Positions 45,710-55,976 of a DNA stretch of 64,000 nucleotides are shown piece after piece. The stretch's first letter is position 1, and the number at the start of each line of letters is the position of its first letter. Source of the stretch: Sialis fuliginosa (Eukaryota > Arthropoda > Insecta > Megaloptera > Sialidae). Location of the stretch: contig OY540816.1 of assembly GCA_961205875.1 (NCBI GenBank), forward strand, positions 17,680,701 through 17,744,700. Reading direction: 5' to 3'. The translations under genes and the position numbers were made by a program. Below the pieces are notes generated by a model. It had not been told where the DNA came from. It ran no database searches and worked only from the letters and a program-made list of their open reading frames with translations.

Positions 45710-45815
45710 CAAGGTGTTTCATATCCTATGTTTCTCAAGGAACACATTGATGAATATTTCATCCAAATCGGTTCAATACTTTCGGAGATTAGCGCTTACA
45801 AACAAACAAACATTT
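45710..45815 (+). repeat. Insect dispersed repeat phrase
   Basis: CTCAAGGAACACATTGATGA, TTTCATCCAAATCGGTTCAA and TTCGGAGATTAGCGCTTACA then AACAAACAAACA reproduce a very widespread insect repeat tail. A 60-codon frame at 45714-45896 lies on it and is spurious. Confidence 0.55.
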
Positions 45816-46754
45816 TTTTTTTACTACAAAATGTTCATCATTTTGATATCTAAATATATGGAAGAACTCATTCAAATAATTACAACTTGTTATTAATTAT
45901 ATGATATTAAACTGCCATTGATAATATAACTGTAAATATAATAATTTTTCCCATCAAAAACAATTTAAAACTAAATAACAATAAACAATCCTTAATACAT
46001 CAAATAATTAAAACAACATATTATTATGTTTTAAATGCACTCATTAAAATTTATTACACCAAATATTATGTAAATTTTTTCATAGCCATCGTCCTAGAAC
46101 AGTTATAATGTTGCTTTTACTTAAAAATATTTCATCTAGACTGCAAATATTAACATAACTAAATAAAGACAGACATATCACATCTCATATTACAACAGAC
46201 AAGGAAACAAATATTTACATATCACGAACACAGACATTTAAGAGTGTTTTTTTTTTAGCCTAACGGTATTTATTTTAAGAATATTCATCTATATTTGAAG
46301 AATGAATATTTAATGAGGTTTTTCTCGTTTTAGTGTGGCACTCCTGACATATATTTGTTTGATATTTTTTTTCTAAAAAGACTGAAGAATGCAACAGTCA
46401 TAAATTCTTGTATTATATATGTACATATTAGTACTTAAAGGTGTAATTTTAAAATGTTTAGTGCACTTAATGTTGTCCGTATAATATTTTTATTATAATT
46501 TATGTTTGAGTTATTTGATATTTTGTGTATTTGATACTTGAATTTAAGATAAGGAATATTGTTGTTATAACGGACTTGCTTGTATAAGAATAATATTAAG
46601 CTCTTGGAGAAAAAAAGTTTAAACTGTATTATACAATATAATTTTTACTTAATAAATTACAAGTTATGAATGATGACTTGTATTAATTAAGCTCTCTAAA
46701 ATATATATATTAAATTTAATAACAGGTATCCATATAAATAACTATAGGGGTATA
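45816..46754. other. AT-rich stretch, nothing recognised
   Basis: No frames, ends or repeats could be supported. Confidence 0.4.
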
Positions 46755-47140
46755 TACAGTGTATTCCAAGTTGATTAAAACATAGGAAATTTAACATGGG
46801 GGCAATTAGAAATGTTTTAGTAACCTTTGGTCAAATTTAACGAAGTGTCATTGGTGCATTTTGAAATGCCGCCACCAAATTTAATAAAATAGTAATTAGT
46901 ATTTTGTTTTCAAATTTATATCTGCCAAAAAATATTATTATAATTTTATCTAGGATGCTTAAATTAATGAAATTAAAGTTGGGAACAAAATACTATTGAT
47001 TAATTTAAAATTTATCAGTTAGTTTCGAGGCGGCATTTCAAAATGCACCAATCAAATTAAATTGACCAAAGGTTACTACAACATTTCTAATTGTCCCCAT
47101 GTTAAATTTCCTATGTTTAATCAACTTGGAATACACTGTA
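46755..47140. mobile_element. Tc1/mariner-type MITE with TA target sites
   Basis: The element proper is 46757-47138: CAGTGTATTCCAAGTTGAT on the left and its inverse ATCAACTTGGAATACACTG on the right, each next to TA (46755-46756, 47139-47140; the left edge sits in a TATA run). The inverted arms are about 110 bp, sharing ATAGGAAATTTAACATGGGG, CAATTAGAAATGTT, AGTAACCTTTGGTCAA and GGTGCATTTTGAAATGCCGC. High arm identity points to a fairly recent element. Non-coding; it would depend on a Tc1/mariner-type transposase. Confidence 0.85.
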
Positions 47141-48078
47141 TGTAGCTGTAACATTAACAAAAATTGCACGCCTTAAGCAGACTTAACTCTGAAAGAGCAC
47201 GTTATAGTCTTCGATTTACAATATATTTTAACTCGATGAAAAAAGCTGCATGCAGACAGTTTTATTAATGCATTAAATAAAATTTAAAATTGCAGAACTC
47301 TTACCATATATTTATTAGGGTGTGTCAAAAAATCGATTTTTTTTCCTCGCTCTCGAACAAAATGATGAATCATGTTCCCATGTAATTTAAATTGAAAATG
47401 GGACCCCCCTTGCGGAAGCTCTTAAAATTGAGGATTTATTTTAGGTCAAAAACTAACGTATTTCGTAATGAGAGAAAAAAATTTTTTTTACACATTCTAA
47501 TATTTATATTTTACCACCCGCCCCCTTCATTTTTAATAAGACATTAAATGAAACAAAAATTATTTTATTCAAGTGAAATCAACCAATTTTATACCGCGTT
47601 TGCGTTAATTTAGGGGTGAGATTTAAACGTTTTAAAAAAGCAACACGCGGAATTTTTCTTTGGAACCCATTTTGGGAAACGCTGGTTTAAAAGTCTTATA
47701 TAATGATTTAGCATTACATTTTTATACAATAATATCCAAATCATAAATTTCTATTTTGCACTTTATCTTCTCATAAAATTCGCATCGTATATACACACAT
47801 GGCGTTATCATCGTAAAATGCAGTAAAATATGTATAGAGTACAGAAGGTGTATACGTATATTTATTTGAAACTATAAAACGAGAATAATATGTGAAAACG
47901 TGTTATAAATAAAAAGTATTCAAGTGGCGAAGACGTGTTCTTCAATAATCTCAAAGCGTGGAAACAATACTGTATGTTAGAACAAACAGTTGGTACTTGA
48001 AGGCAAAGAATGTAATAGACAAATATATTAGGGGTCTTGGTTCGTTTGTTATCGGTCAACAAACGTTAGTTTAAATAA
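47141..48078. other. AT-rich stretch with a possible element end
   Basis: AGGGTGTGTCAAAAAATCGA at 47318 resembles ends of dispersed insect repeats. CACCCGCCCCCTTCATTTTT near 47514 is GC-richer. No partner ends. A 66-codon minus frame (47862-48062) is unremarkable. Confidence 0.3.
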
Positions 48079-48334
48079 CTGTAGGATCGCGCCAAGCTGA
48101 GATATTAACTATTCAATTTACTTCTTTGTTAGCTTATGGTTTTAATTTGTTTTTAAAAAGGGAAGGAGGTCGCGAGGGTCTTTAAGTGCGTGATACGCTT
48201 AAAGATAATAGTGTAAGCTACATTTAAAAAAAAATTTGAGTCTGTAGGATCGCGCCAAGCTGAGATATTAACTATTCAATTTACTTCTTTATTAGCTTAT
48301 GAGTTTTAATTTGTTTTTAAAAAGGGAAGGAGGT
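48079..48334 (+). repeat. Duplicated 92-bp unit, 163-bp period
   Basis: CTGTAGGATCGCGCCAAGCT to GGGAAGGAGGT occurs at 48079-48170 and 48242-48334 with about three differences, so the duplication is recent. The spacer contains TCGCGAGGGTCTTTAAGTGC. A third, diverged copy lies at 36649-36717. Confidence 0.8.
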
Positions 48335-48394
48335 AAATTTTGTAAAAATCTGAAGTAAAACAAAATAAACATTTTACTAATAACCAGTTATTAT

Positions 48395-48434
48395 TTTCTC
48401 TTACCTTGTTCACTCCTCTCTACAGACGCCCATG
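48395..48434 (-). repeat. AGACGCCCATG-type repeat end
   Basis: TTCACTCCTCTCTACAGACG then CCCATG belongs with the GGACGCCC ends at 4562, 39445 and 43371. It sits about 60 bp after the duplicated unit, which may therefore be part of that family. Confidence 0.4.
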
Positions 48435-49519
48435 TCAATAATATTATAATTAAATCAAAGAATATAAATATCAAGAGAACTTATAACATTTAATATATTA
48501 TTATATCTTTTAAAAGCATCATTACAATCATTTTGTTACAATAATATCATAATCAATCTTCGGTAAAAGAACTTTTTTGTTTCATTCGCCAGAGGCGTAC
48601 AGATGAATATTTATAATTTCAATTTACTGTACAGCAAACATTATACGTATATTATTATCTATTAAACCGAATAAGGCTACTAGTAAAAATTGTTGCAAGT
48701 ATCTGGTCTTGAAGAATTCCCACACAAACTGAAACAGTTATTTTTATTATTTCTAATTAGTTCTAAAATTAATTTAGTTTCCTGTCACTCTTTTTAGATT
48801 AATTCAAATTTTTTGTGTATGTTATTTAATATTGTATCTTATTTTATTACTTGTAGGTTTTTTCTACAGATCTTTGAATATCTAGCTGCAAGCTTAAAGG
48901 AAATCTGCCCCTGATATCCATATTATTTCTTTAAAAATTGTTACGCGAATCACTACACAAATTAAGTGTATTGGACCAAGGCAATCCTTTTTTCATAATA
49001 TACACATCAAAAACAATATTTTCTTAAATTAGAATATAATCGTAATCTATTAAATAATAACAAATTTATTGTAAAAACGTTGAAATTTATTAAATATCAA
49101 CATGCCCACCCAACATGCACACCTAACATACCCCCTATGCGTTACAACCATGTCTGCAATATAACATCAAATTTTAAAAATCTAGTACTAAAGACATTTT
49201 TGATGTAATGAGTTTATTTTAATTAAATTTTAACAATAATTTAACAAAAAATTGTGTTCCTTTTATCTTCTTCATAGATTAAATTTCCTCTGAAAATATA
49301 AACATCAAATAACAAATTTTTCGATTTTCCATTATATAATACAAACAACTTCCTATACACAATTACCTTTTATACTCCATACAATACCTCACAAGAATTT
49401 AGTCAATCACAAATTATTCCCACATCTCCAAACCGCCCTGAAGTTAAACGTTACGAAAATCTTACACTTCGAACGCAAACAATAGAATGCTAGTCGATAT
49501 ATTATAATAGATAGCATAT
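48435..49519. other. AT-rich stretch, nothing recognised
   Basis: CATGCCCACCCAACATGCAC at 49102 echoes CCACCCAACATGCCCAC at 16851 but is too short to call a repeat. Confidence 0.35.
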
Positions 49520-49709
49520 AACGCGATCTAGGAATCCGTGGAAACCAAGGCCACGTGATGTCGTTGAACCATACACATGGCTGTCTGCGATTAGCCGTTG
49601 CACATAACTCCTCAGCTGCATTGCAACGCACGTCCTCCGGCCAACTAATAGACCGAGATGATGCAGAATTTGTGCGTGCCGTTGTCTTCCACTTATCTCT
49701 GTGATACAT
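49520..49709 (-). CDS. Candidate GC-rich coding fragment, unknown product
   Basis: A 100-codon minus frame (49407-49709) opens with MYHRDKWKTTARTNSASSRS. Its first two thirds (49520-49709) are close to even base composition, against AT-rich flanks, with residues such as CVWFNDITWPWFPRIPRSRY. No domain or family is recognised and there are no clear splice sites. It may be an exon, an untranslated region or a transposon fragment. Confidence 0.2.
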
Positions 49710-49756
49710 ACATCAATTTTGTGTAGGTGTAAATTAGATAATATATAGTTACTTGA

Positions 49757-49906
49757 ACTAGGAATCAGGGATTTGAACCTGAACCTGAACCCGAACCGTA
49801 AACCCGAAAAACTCCGTATTTTTCATTAACCTGAACCCGAACCGTACCGCTATATTTCAAAGTTAACGAATCTGAATCCGAACCTTTTCATGGATAACCG
49901 GTAACC
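49757..49906 (+). repeat. ACCCGAACC-rich repeat, copy 2
   Basis: GAACCTGAACCTGAACCCG (49776-) is a short tandem hexamer-like run, and TGAACCCGAACCGTACCGC then ATATTTCAAAGTTAACGAA aligns with 39818-39890. GAACC-type subterminal repeats suggest a hAT-like end, but no terminus is fixed. Confidence 0.5.
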
Positions 49907-50640
49907 ATATATTTTTAAAAGGTTCAATAAATTATTTTTAATATTTTAATATTTTTCTCCAATAATTTTTAAAAGATATTTTAAAATGTACTAATGCTGG
50001 AAATCTGTTTGAATTTTATGGTTTGATGTGACTTATCAAGTCAATTACTAAACTTGACATATTTTTGTATATAAGAAAGTGTTAATTATTATTATATATT
50101 ATATATATTATATTATACATATTTTCACAGCAAATAGAAAGAAATTTTTAAATTCTTTTTTTTACTGCTGTTATTTATGATTTTCATCTTGTCAAACCAC
50201 TTTCAATATAAATAAACTACCCTAGTAACACGACATATTCTATTTCTGGGATGTCCTTACAAATTTTATTAGATCATATCAGCGAGTTGCAAGCCGGAGA
50301 TTGTATTTTATGCCTTGGTGACCCCAAAACACCATACTGTTGCTATTACGCTTCAAGAAACCACAATAAAAATCAAAAATAATGATGTCGTTGTAGCACA
50401 GACTTGACTTTATCAAACGAGATTCGAATGTCCTGCCTCTAACGGAAATTTCTATAACGAACACGCACCATGTTAACGTAGTTAAGGAAGTAAATATTTC
50501 AAAATTGTACACATCACTTATTTTTAATGATTTTTGGGGGAATAATTCAAATGAAATTTTAACATTTATAATTTTGTTCCATATGGACTTAACTTCATAC
50601 AAACATTAAATGTCACTTTGTACTTATCTTTTGCAGTGTT
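49907..50640. other. AT-rich stretch, no gene recognised
   Basis: A TATATTA-type low-complexity run lies at 50085-50125. A 107-codon minus frame (50279-50602) is within chance length and shows no domain. Confidence 0.35.
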
Positions 50641-50680
50641 GAATCTATTAGGGGACTTTACCCCTCAAGAAAATAAAGTT

Positions 50681-50858
50681 GTCCACCCCCTGGCCAAAAT
50701 ACATTTTGACATCTATTGGCCAATTGTCATCAAATCACGCTGTAAGACAGTTAAATGTATATAGATTAATATTCAGAAATGGTAGTAATAAAATATCATC
50801 ACATATTTCTAATTCAGTACATTTAATTAAAAATTTCCCATTACTGGTGTCAGTACCT
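50681..50858 (+). repeat. F5 dispersed repeat
   Basis: Aligns end to end with the inverse of 33448-33625 (see there) and, in its second half, with 14278-14360. Shared blocks include AATCACGCTGTAAGACAGTT and ATTTCTAATTCAGTACATTT. Confidence 0.75.
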
Positions 50859-50903
50859 TATTTAATTATTAAGAGAAAAAACTATTAATACATTGTATTA
50901 ACA

Positions 50904-50981
50904 TTAACACCACACGTTCATGGCAACCTCGATCATGGACTTGAACTTGCTCCTATGAAGCATTTCCATAGCCTGCTGGAC
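50904..50981 (-). CDS. Candidate terminal coding exon, unknown product
   Basis: On the minus strand 50981-50904 reads as 25 codons plus TAA: VQQ, then AMEMLHRSKFKSMIEVAMN, then VWC. It is about half G+C, double the local level, and codon third positions look gene-like. It is preceded by TTGTGTTTGCTACATAG, an acceptor-like polypyrimidine-AG. The peptide is an amphipathic helix with no family recognised. Upstream exons, if any, would lie to the right (above 51000) but none was identified. Alternatives are a pseudogene scrap or part of a GC-rich transposon. Confidence 0.3.
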   Translation of the reverse strand, partial: VQQAMEMLHRSKFKSMIEVAMNVWC

Positions 50982-51654
50982 CTATGTAGCAAACACAATA
51001 GCTCGGGTCTGATCTCGGTCTATTGTTTTTACCGGGAACGCTAATTATAACGATAGTAATTAAACGGTAAACGATGGATCTATTTTTGAATTTGTATTGT
51101 TGTAAAGTGTGGGAGAAATGTTTAGCATGTATGGATATGTGTTGTAATTGCATTTTAAACTACAAGATTAAAAGTATTTTTCAGATAATTGCGTTTTAGT
51201 AATTATATTTAGATATTGCGTGATACAGCGAATGAATTATAAATAGAATAAACATTAAATAAAATATAGTTAGTTTTTTAGTACGAGAATTATTTTATCT
51301 ATTTTAAAATGTATAACACAAATTAATATTTAAAGTTACTTTTTAAGATCTTTATAAATTGATTTATTTTAAATGAGTGATCTAAATAAAACATTACGAT
51401 TTTTTATAATTTTGAAAACTAATCTGCCTACAGAATTTTTTTTAAAACAAAAGTTACTCAGTTTGATACTTTTTGTTGTTTTTGTTTTTTGTTAAGAACC
51501 TGATTTTACGTAAAAAATAATTAAATATTATACAAAAAAATTAAAAGAAGAAATTAAAAAATTATAGTAAATTAAAAAAATACAGTGACCAAAATAATAC
51601 AGAACAAATAATTTAGTAACAACATTTAACCGCCCAATCAACCCCTTTACATCA
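50982..51654. other. AT-rich stretch, GC-richer at 50982-51045
   Basis: GCTCGGGTCTGATCTCGGTC (51001-) continues the GC-richer zone of the candidate exon without an open frame in phase. The rest is extremely AT-rich. Confidence 0.35.
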
Positions 51655-52171
51655 TTAACCCATTACTTCCCGACTTTTTATTTCTTCGAATTTTTTTATC
51701 ATGTTCTCAATTCTTGTTGAAAATATGAACAAAAAGATAAATTCAATACAAGATAAAATAATAATCAGTCACAGTACTAGATTATTGCCATGACTTCCCA
51801 GTGTCATATTTATAGAATAACACATTTTAACTACGACAGTCTGTACCTGGATTTATTTTTGAAATGTATTGATATTATTTTGCTTTATTTACACTCTCAT
51901 AAGTAATATTGTAAGTAATTTTAAAAACACTTTACTAAGTGAAAAAAATTTAACTATAAAAGTCGGCTATCTGGCATAAAACACGATTACTCTAAAGGGG
52001 ATATAATTTGTCATTGAATGAACTCTAGAGGTGTCCATGAAATTTATTGTAAGTAGTGAGAGTTAAAAAACATATTAATTATATTAATCAAATGAACAAC
52101 GTATTGTGTCAGAGGAAAAAAATAGAAAACATGATGTCCTATAAATAGGACACTGGGAAGTAAAGGGTTAA
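51655..52171. mobile_element. piggyBac-type MITE with TTAA sites, second copy
   Basis: TTAA (51655-51658) plus CCCATTACTTCCC (51659-51671) on the left; GGGAAGTAAAGGG (52155-52167) plus TTAA (52168-52171) on the right; 12 of 13 terminal positions pair. A second, internal inverted pair (ACTTCCCAGTGTCATATTTA near 51791 and its worn inverse ending at the right terminus) makes a subterminal repeat as in other piggyBac elements. The interior is AT-rich and non-coding. Confidence 0.85.
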
Positions 52172-52732
52172 ATACATACAGTCAGTGCACAAATAAGTTC
52201 ACAAACATATAGACCACCAACAGGTGTTATCCGTTTTTCTCCGGTCAATTCATCAATACATAATAACTAACTATACAGTACATAAATAACTTATTATTAA
52301 ACATATAACTGTTCATAGGTACCTGTAATTAATACTAGCCTAAAAAAAACGTACCGCCACGGCACAGATAGTTTGCATGCGAAAAATATTCAAATTTCCA
52401 TGCGGGAACAGTTTATGTAAATTAATTTAATGTTCGCGGAATAAGTCAATATTATATTGTTTGCATATTTATATTATTAATTATGTTTTCAGTGAGTTGG
52501 AAATACGTACATTGATAAAATTTACATACAATAATATCTATTGTTGAAACATAGTTTTTTTTAGAATCTAGGAAAAATTAATAAACAATAATTTTTCAAT
52601 TATGTACATAATATGTATAATTATGAATTTATTTATTTCTTTTTGCTTCTTCGCCATATCGAAGAATGAAACAGAAGAAATTGTTCTCCGATTTGAAAAT
52701 TTTATCTTAATCTTTCCGTTTCAGGTCAAGCC
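52172..52732. other. AT-rich stretch, nothing recognised
   Basis: GTACCGCCACGGCACAGATAG near 52351 is a short GC-richer spot. No frames or repeats. Confidence 0.35.
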
Positions 52733-52870
52733 ACTTTTCGTTCCGTGTCTGTCTGTCTGTCTGTCCCCTGAATCCGTGTCACACGCATTAACCACTGAAC
52801 CGATATTAATGAAACTTGGTTAGTTGGTTGGGTCTGGCTTGAGGATGGTCTCATTTCAAAATAATTAAAT
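52733..52870 (+). repeat. F1 dispersed repeat, first segment
   Basis: TGTCTGTCTGTCTGTCCCC, AACCACTGAACCGATATTAA, GGTTGGGTCTGGCTTGAGGA and GGTCTCATTTCAAAATAA match the start of F1 as read from the minus strand of 42070-42218. The copy ends near 52868, just before the G tract. Confidence 0.7.
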
Positions 52871-52890
52871 TCGTGTGTAAGGGGGATGGT

Positions 52891-52903
52891 GGGGGGGGGG
52901 GGG
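52891..52903 (+). repeat. Poly-G tract (13 G)
   Basis: Thirteen consecutive G (preceded by GGGGGATGGT) directly right of an F1 fragment. Adjacent G runs could support a G-quadruplex. Confidence 0.9.
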
Positions 52904-54435
52904 TGATACACTTAACATATAGATACACAAATGTTTTTTTTATTTACTGACAAAAATATGAACGTTTTTTTTTATTTTATAGAAATGTTCCTACTCTAGT
53001 ACCAAATTAACAAAAAAAAAATACTTTGCAACAATAAATGGTTACAGAAAATGAAGAGTGGTAAATCGGCCGAACTTAAATTATTTTTAATTATATTACA
53101 GCTTAATTAACCTTGTGTTCTCAGTTCAAAATACATGAGCCAAAGTAAAAAAAATGTAATTTTTCATTAATTTTGTTTGTTAGATTCAAGTTCAGAGGTT
53201 ATTTTCTAATGAATGGTTAAAAATATAATTGTTCTCAAAAACCTTCTATGTTATATTATGTATATTTACTTTTTTTTAAACGAAATCAATATTGCATATT
53301 TCGAAATTAAAGATCATGGTGGGCCGTTTTTTTTATATAAACCTCCACAAAAACAGTCACGAAAATCTTGCAATTTTGTTTCTCTGTTATTGTACGTGAG
53401 ATATTCAATAAAAAATATAATTGGTGTAAAATTGGATTCCGAATTGTTAACACGTCCGCAGTAACAATTTTACTTGATATCATTTTTATTGTAGCTTGTT
53501 CTTTTTTTATTAATTTTGTATACGTTTTAAAAAACGAATAAAGTTTTTTATTTATATATAATGAAAGAACTTGTGCACTTTTAAATTTCATAGTCTACTT
53601 TTTTGACCTCAAATTTACGAGGAATTCAGAATAAACTGAATTTAATTAAGACCGTTATTTTGATAAAAATAACTCATAATTTGCTGTAAAATATGTATGT
53701 TAAAAACTATTAAGACAAATATATTGATTTATTCTTTCCTAAAATATTAATTAAGTGGATACATTTTTAGTGCTTGCATTTTTATAATTAAATCATATAC
53801 TTACCAAGCTTTTTTCTCAATAGCCAGTTCTGAGTTCCCTCATTAACTTTTATAACTAATATAAAATGTACTTATTTACATATACGCTTACTTTTATACC
53901 TACATATTATTATATTTTATTATTTATGTACCCACCTTTATGTAAATTATTTTATTTATTTTTATTCACAAGAATAAAAACACTCCGTCAACTTATTCAA
54001 CCATTATAATGAAGATGACCTGAATCAGATACAGAAAACTTTCTGTCATTCAACTCGACTGACCTCTGACATTTACTGCCCTTACAAGCACACACTCAAA
54101 TAATTAATATTGTTTCCGAAATAGAATAAGGTACTTTTAACAATGCAAGAATCTAGGCATTTATCGTAGAAAAAATTGTCATTATTAGACACATATCTTT
54201 AATAATTATTAATGATATGTTATATTTTGCTAATTTCTCTGTACATTTGTGTCAATATAATGATTATTAATATAAATGTACCTGTATATGTTTAAAATGT
54301 AAAAGTGACACCTGATAATAAAGAAAAAATGGTATATTATAATTTATACGGGTGAATATATTATCGAAAAATAATAAATCAAAATACATATAATATAGAA
54401 ATTAAAATAAAGGTCAATGCCTATCTTTACTGTAG
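52904..54435. other. AT-rich stretch, no gene recognised
   Basis: Overlapping plus (53213-53464) and minus (53307-53591) frames of 83 and 94 codons are AT-driven and show no domain. No repeats recognised. Confidence 0.4.
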
Positions 54436-54763
54436 AAAGTATATAAAAAATTTGTAGGCAAATTTGCTTCCAGCTAACGCTATCTGCCAGGAGTCAAATT
54501 GTTATGAAATTGCTCGATATTTTAAAACAGTGGTAATAAATAAATGTATAATAATATAAATGCTATGCATTTTATGAGTACTTATTTTAATTCGCTGATT
54601 TCTACTTAATACGCATGCGTCTAAGACAGTCTAAGTCATTATATGTACGATTTCATTGGCTACATCTGTGAGTGGTTGTCATTTATTTTTAATACTTAGC
54701 AGATAGCGTTAGCTGGGAGCTAATTTGAATTTGCACTCAAGTAAATTCTCTATAATATCGGGC
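54436..54763. mobile_element. F2 MITE, second copy
   Basis: GCAAATTTGCTTCCAGCTAA then CGCTATCTGCC on the left, inverted on the right as GGCAGATAGCG-type sequence (AGCAGATAGCGTTAGCTGGG), ending CTCTATAATATCGGGC. Internal AAATGCTATGCATTTTATGA, ACGCATGCGTC and GTGGTTGTCATTTATTTTTA align with the copies at 31637 and 63110. Termini are more worn than in the other copies. Confidence 0.7.
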
Positions 54764-55124
54764 ATAATAGTGGTTATTTCTTTTATATATCATAGTTATA
54801 ATTATTGTAGGTTGATGTGGAATTATGTTCTCTAAGAACTATTTAATTCTCATTATCAGAATAATTAGTAACGTTATTATTTTACACTGTCATTTATTAT
54901 AATGATATAAATAACTAATTCCGCTTCTTAATGGATTTAATATTTTTCAAATTCCGAAATAAATGACAAAGAGTATTAAAAGTAGAAAACAATTATATGT
55001 ATAAAATGTATATATTCAAATTATTATTATATGTTTTTTTTACATTTATACATATAATTATTAACATTAACTAGCCTACAAGAAATTGTATTTCTTAATA
55101 TTTTATTAATATTACAATGTGGTG
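54764..55124. other. AT-rich stretch, nothing recognised
   Basis: No features supported. Confidence 0.35.
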
Positions 55125-55640
55125 CCCCCTAGAGATACTCCAGTAAGAGTTATGTCAGCGTCGCCATTTTTAACCAAACCGGCGGTGACGTGACTTATTC
55201 AAAAATTCATTCATATATTATTTTTTACATGAAGCATAAAAAACATCTGCCAAGTAAATTCACAGTGCTTCCTAATTCTAAATTCACCAAAGGTAGTTAA
55301 TTATTGAACAATTTAAATAAAAACCGATAAATTATTAAATTGATAAATTGTCTGGTATGGGTTAACCATTTAAATTTTACAAAATTTTACTAAAAAATAT
55401 TCATTCATACCTAATTATTTTTTCGTATATTTTTAATTTTTTGACAATTTCAATCTAAATCTAAAATTCAATCGTCAAAATGATATTTAATATGTCAAAG
55501 TAAATATAAATTAAAATAAATCTTTGTAAGGGACTGTTTTGCAATAAACGTTGTAGACTTATATTATAGGAAATTGAATGCTCTATTAAAACGTAACATG
55601 TGTCATTCTTGTGATATTTTGGAAAAAAATATTTTAAGCT
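55125..55640 (-). repeat. F1 dispersed repeat, longest 3' copy
   Basis: On the minus strand: GACACATGTTACG, AATTTCCTATAATATAAGTC, AAAGATTTATTTTAATTTAT, GAAATTGTCAAAAAATTAAA, TTAAATGGTTAACCCATACC, GGAAGCACTGTGAATTTACT, GGCAGATGTTTT, then GCCGGTTTGGTTAAAAATGG and GGAGTATCTCTAGGGGGC. It carries one copy of the unit that is five-fold at 6167-7034, and the only full link to the outer end seen at 29278-29350. Confidence 0.75.
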
Positions 55641-55834
55641 TAAAATTTTAGACGTTAAACCTACAATAATACTACACATAATACCTAACATGTTCCACAC
55701 TTTGAAAACGTATAGTTTAATGAATTGTTTATCTTACTATATGTATTATATTTTTTTGTGATTGTATGCCTCTTTGAACTTTGTTAGTTACCTTGGCTTC
55801 TGAACAGGTCATATCATGTGTAGTACAATATCGG

Positions 55835-55974
55835 TATATAAGTGTACGTACAGTTTACAGTTGCGTACCGCACGACCGGCTACAGCAAGTACCGTTCTAC
55901 GCTCATTCAGGAATGACAGACAGCAATGCAAGAGGAAGTCCGCGATGTTCGCAAAAAAATACACTGCGCTACAG
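55835..55974 (+). promoter_or_regulatory. Candidate promoter with coding first exon
   Basis: TATATAAG (55835-55842) precedes an initiator-like TTACAGTT (start at about 55859) by about 24 bases. The sequence then becomes GC-rich, with ATG at 55913 (GGAATGACAG) opening MTDSNARGSPRCSQKNTLRY and a donor-like CTACAG|GTGACG at 55974/55975. The order TATA, start, ATG, donor within 140 bp fits a short first exon encoding a polar N-terminus. No downstream exon or protein family was recognised, so this remains a candidate only. Confidence 0.3.
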
Positions 55975-55976
55975 GT

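Noticed and set aside
49768-49798. tRNA-like T arm (minus strand GGTTCAAATCC)
   Set aside because: It falls inside a GAACCT-type short repeat, and no A box, acceptor stem or anticodon arm is present.
50279-50602. 107-codon minus-strand frame as a gene
   Set aside because: Chance length, AT-driven residues, no domain.
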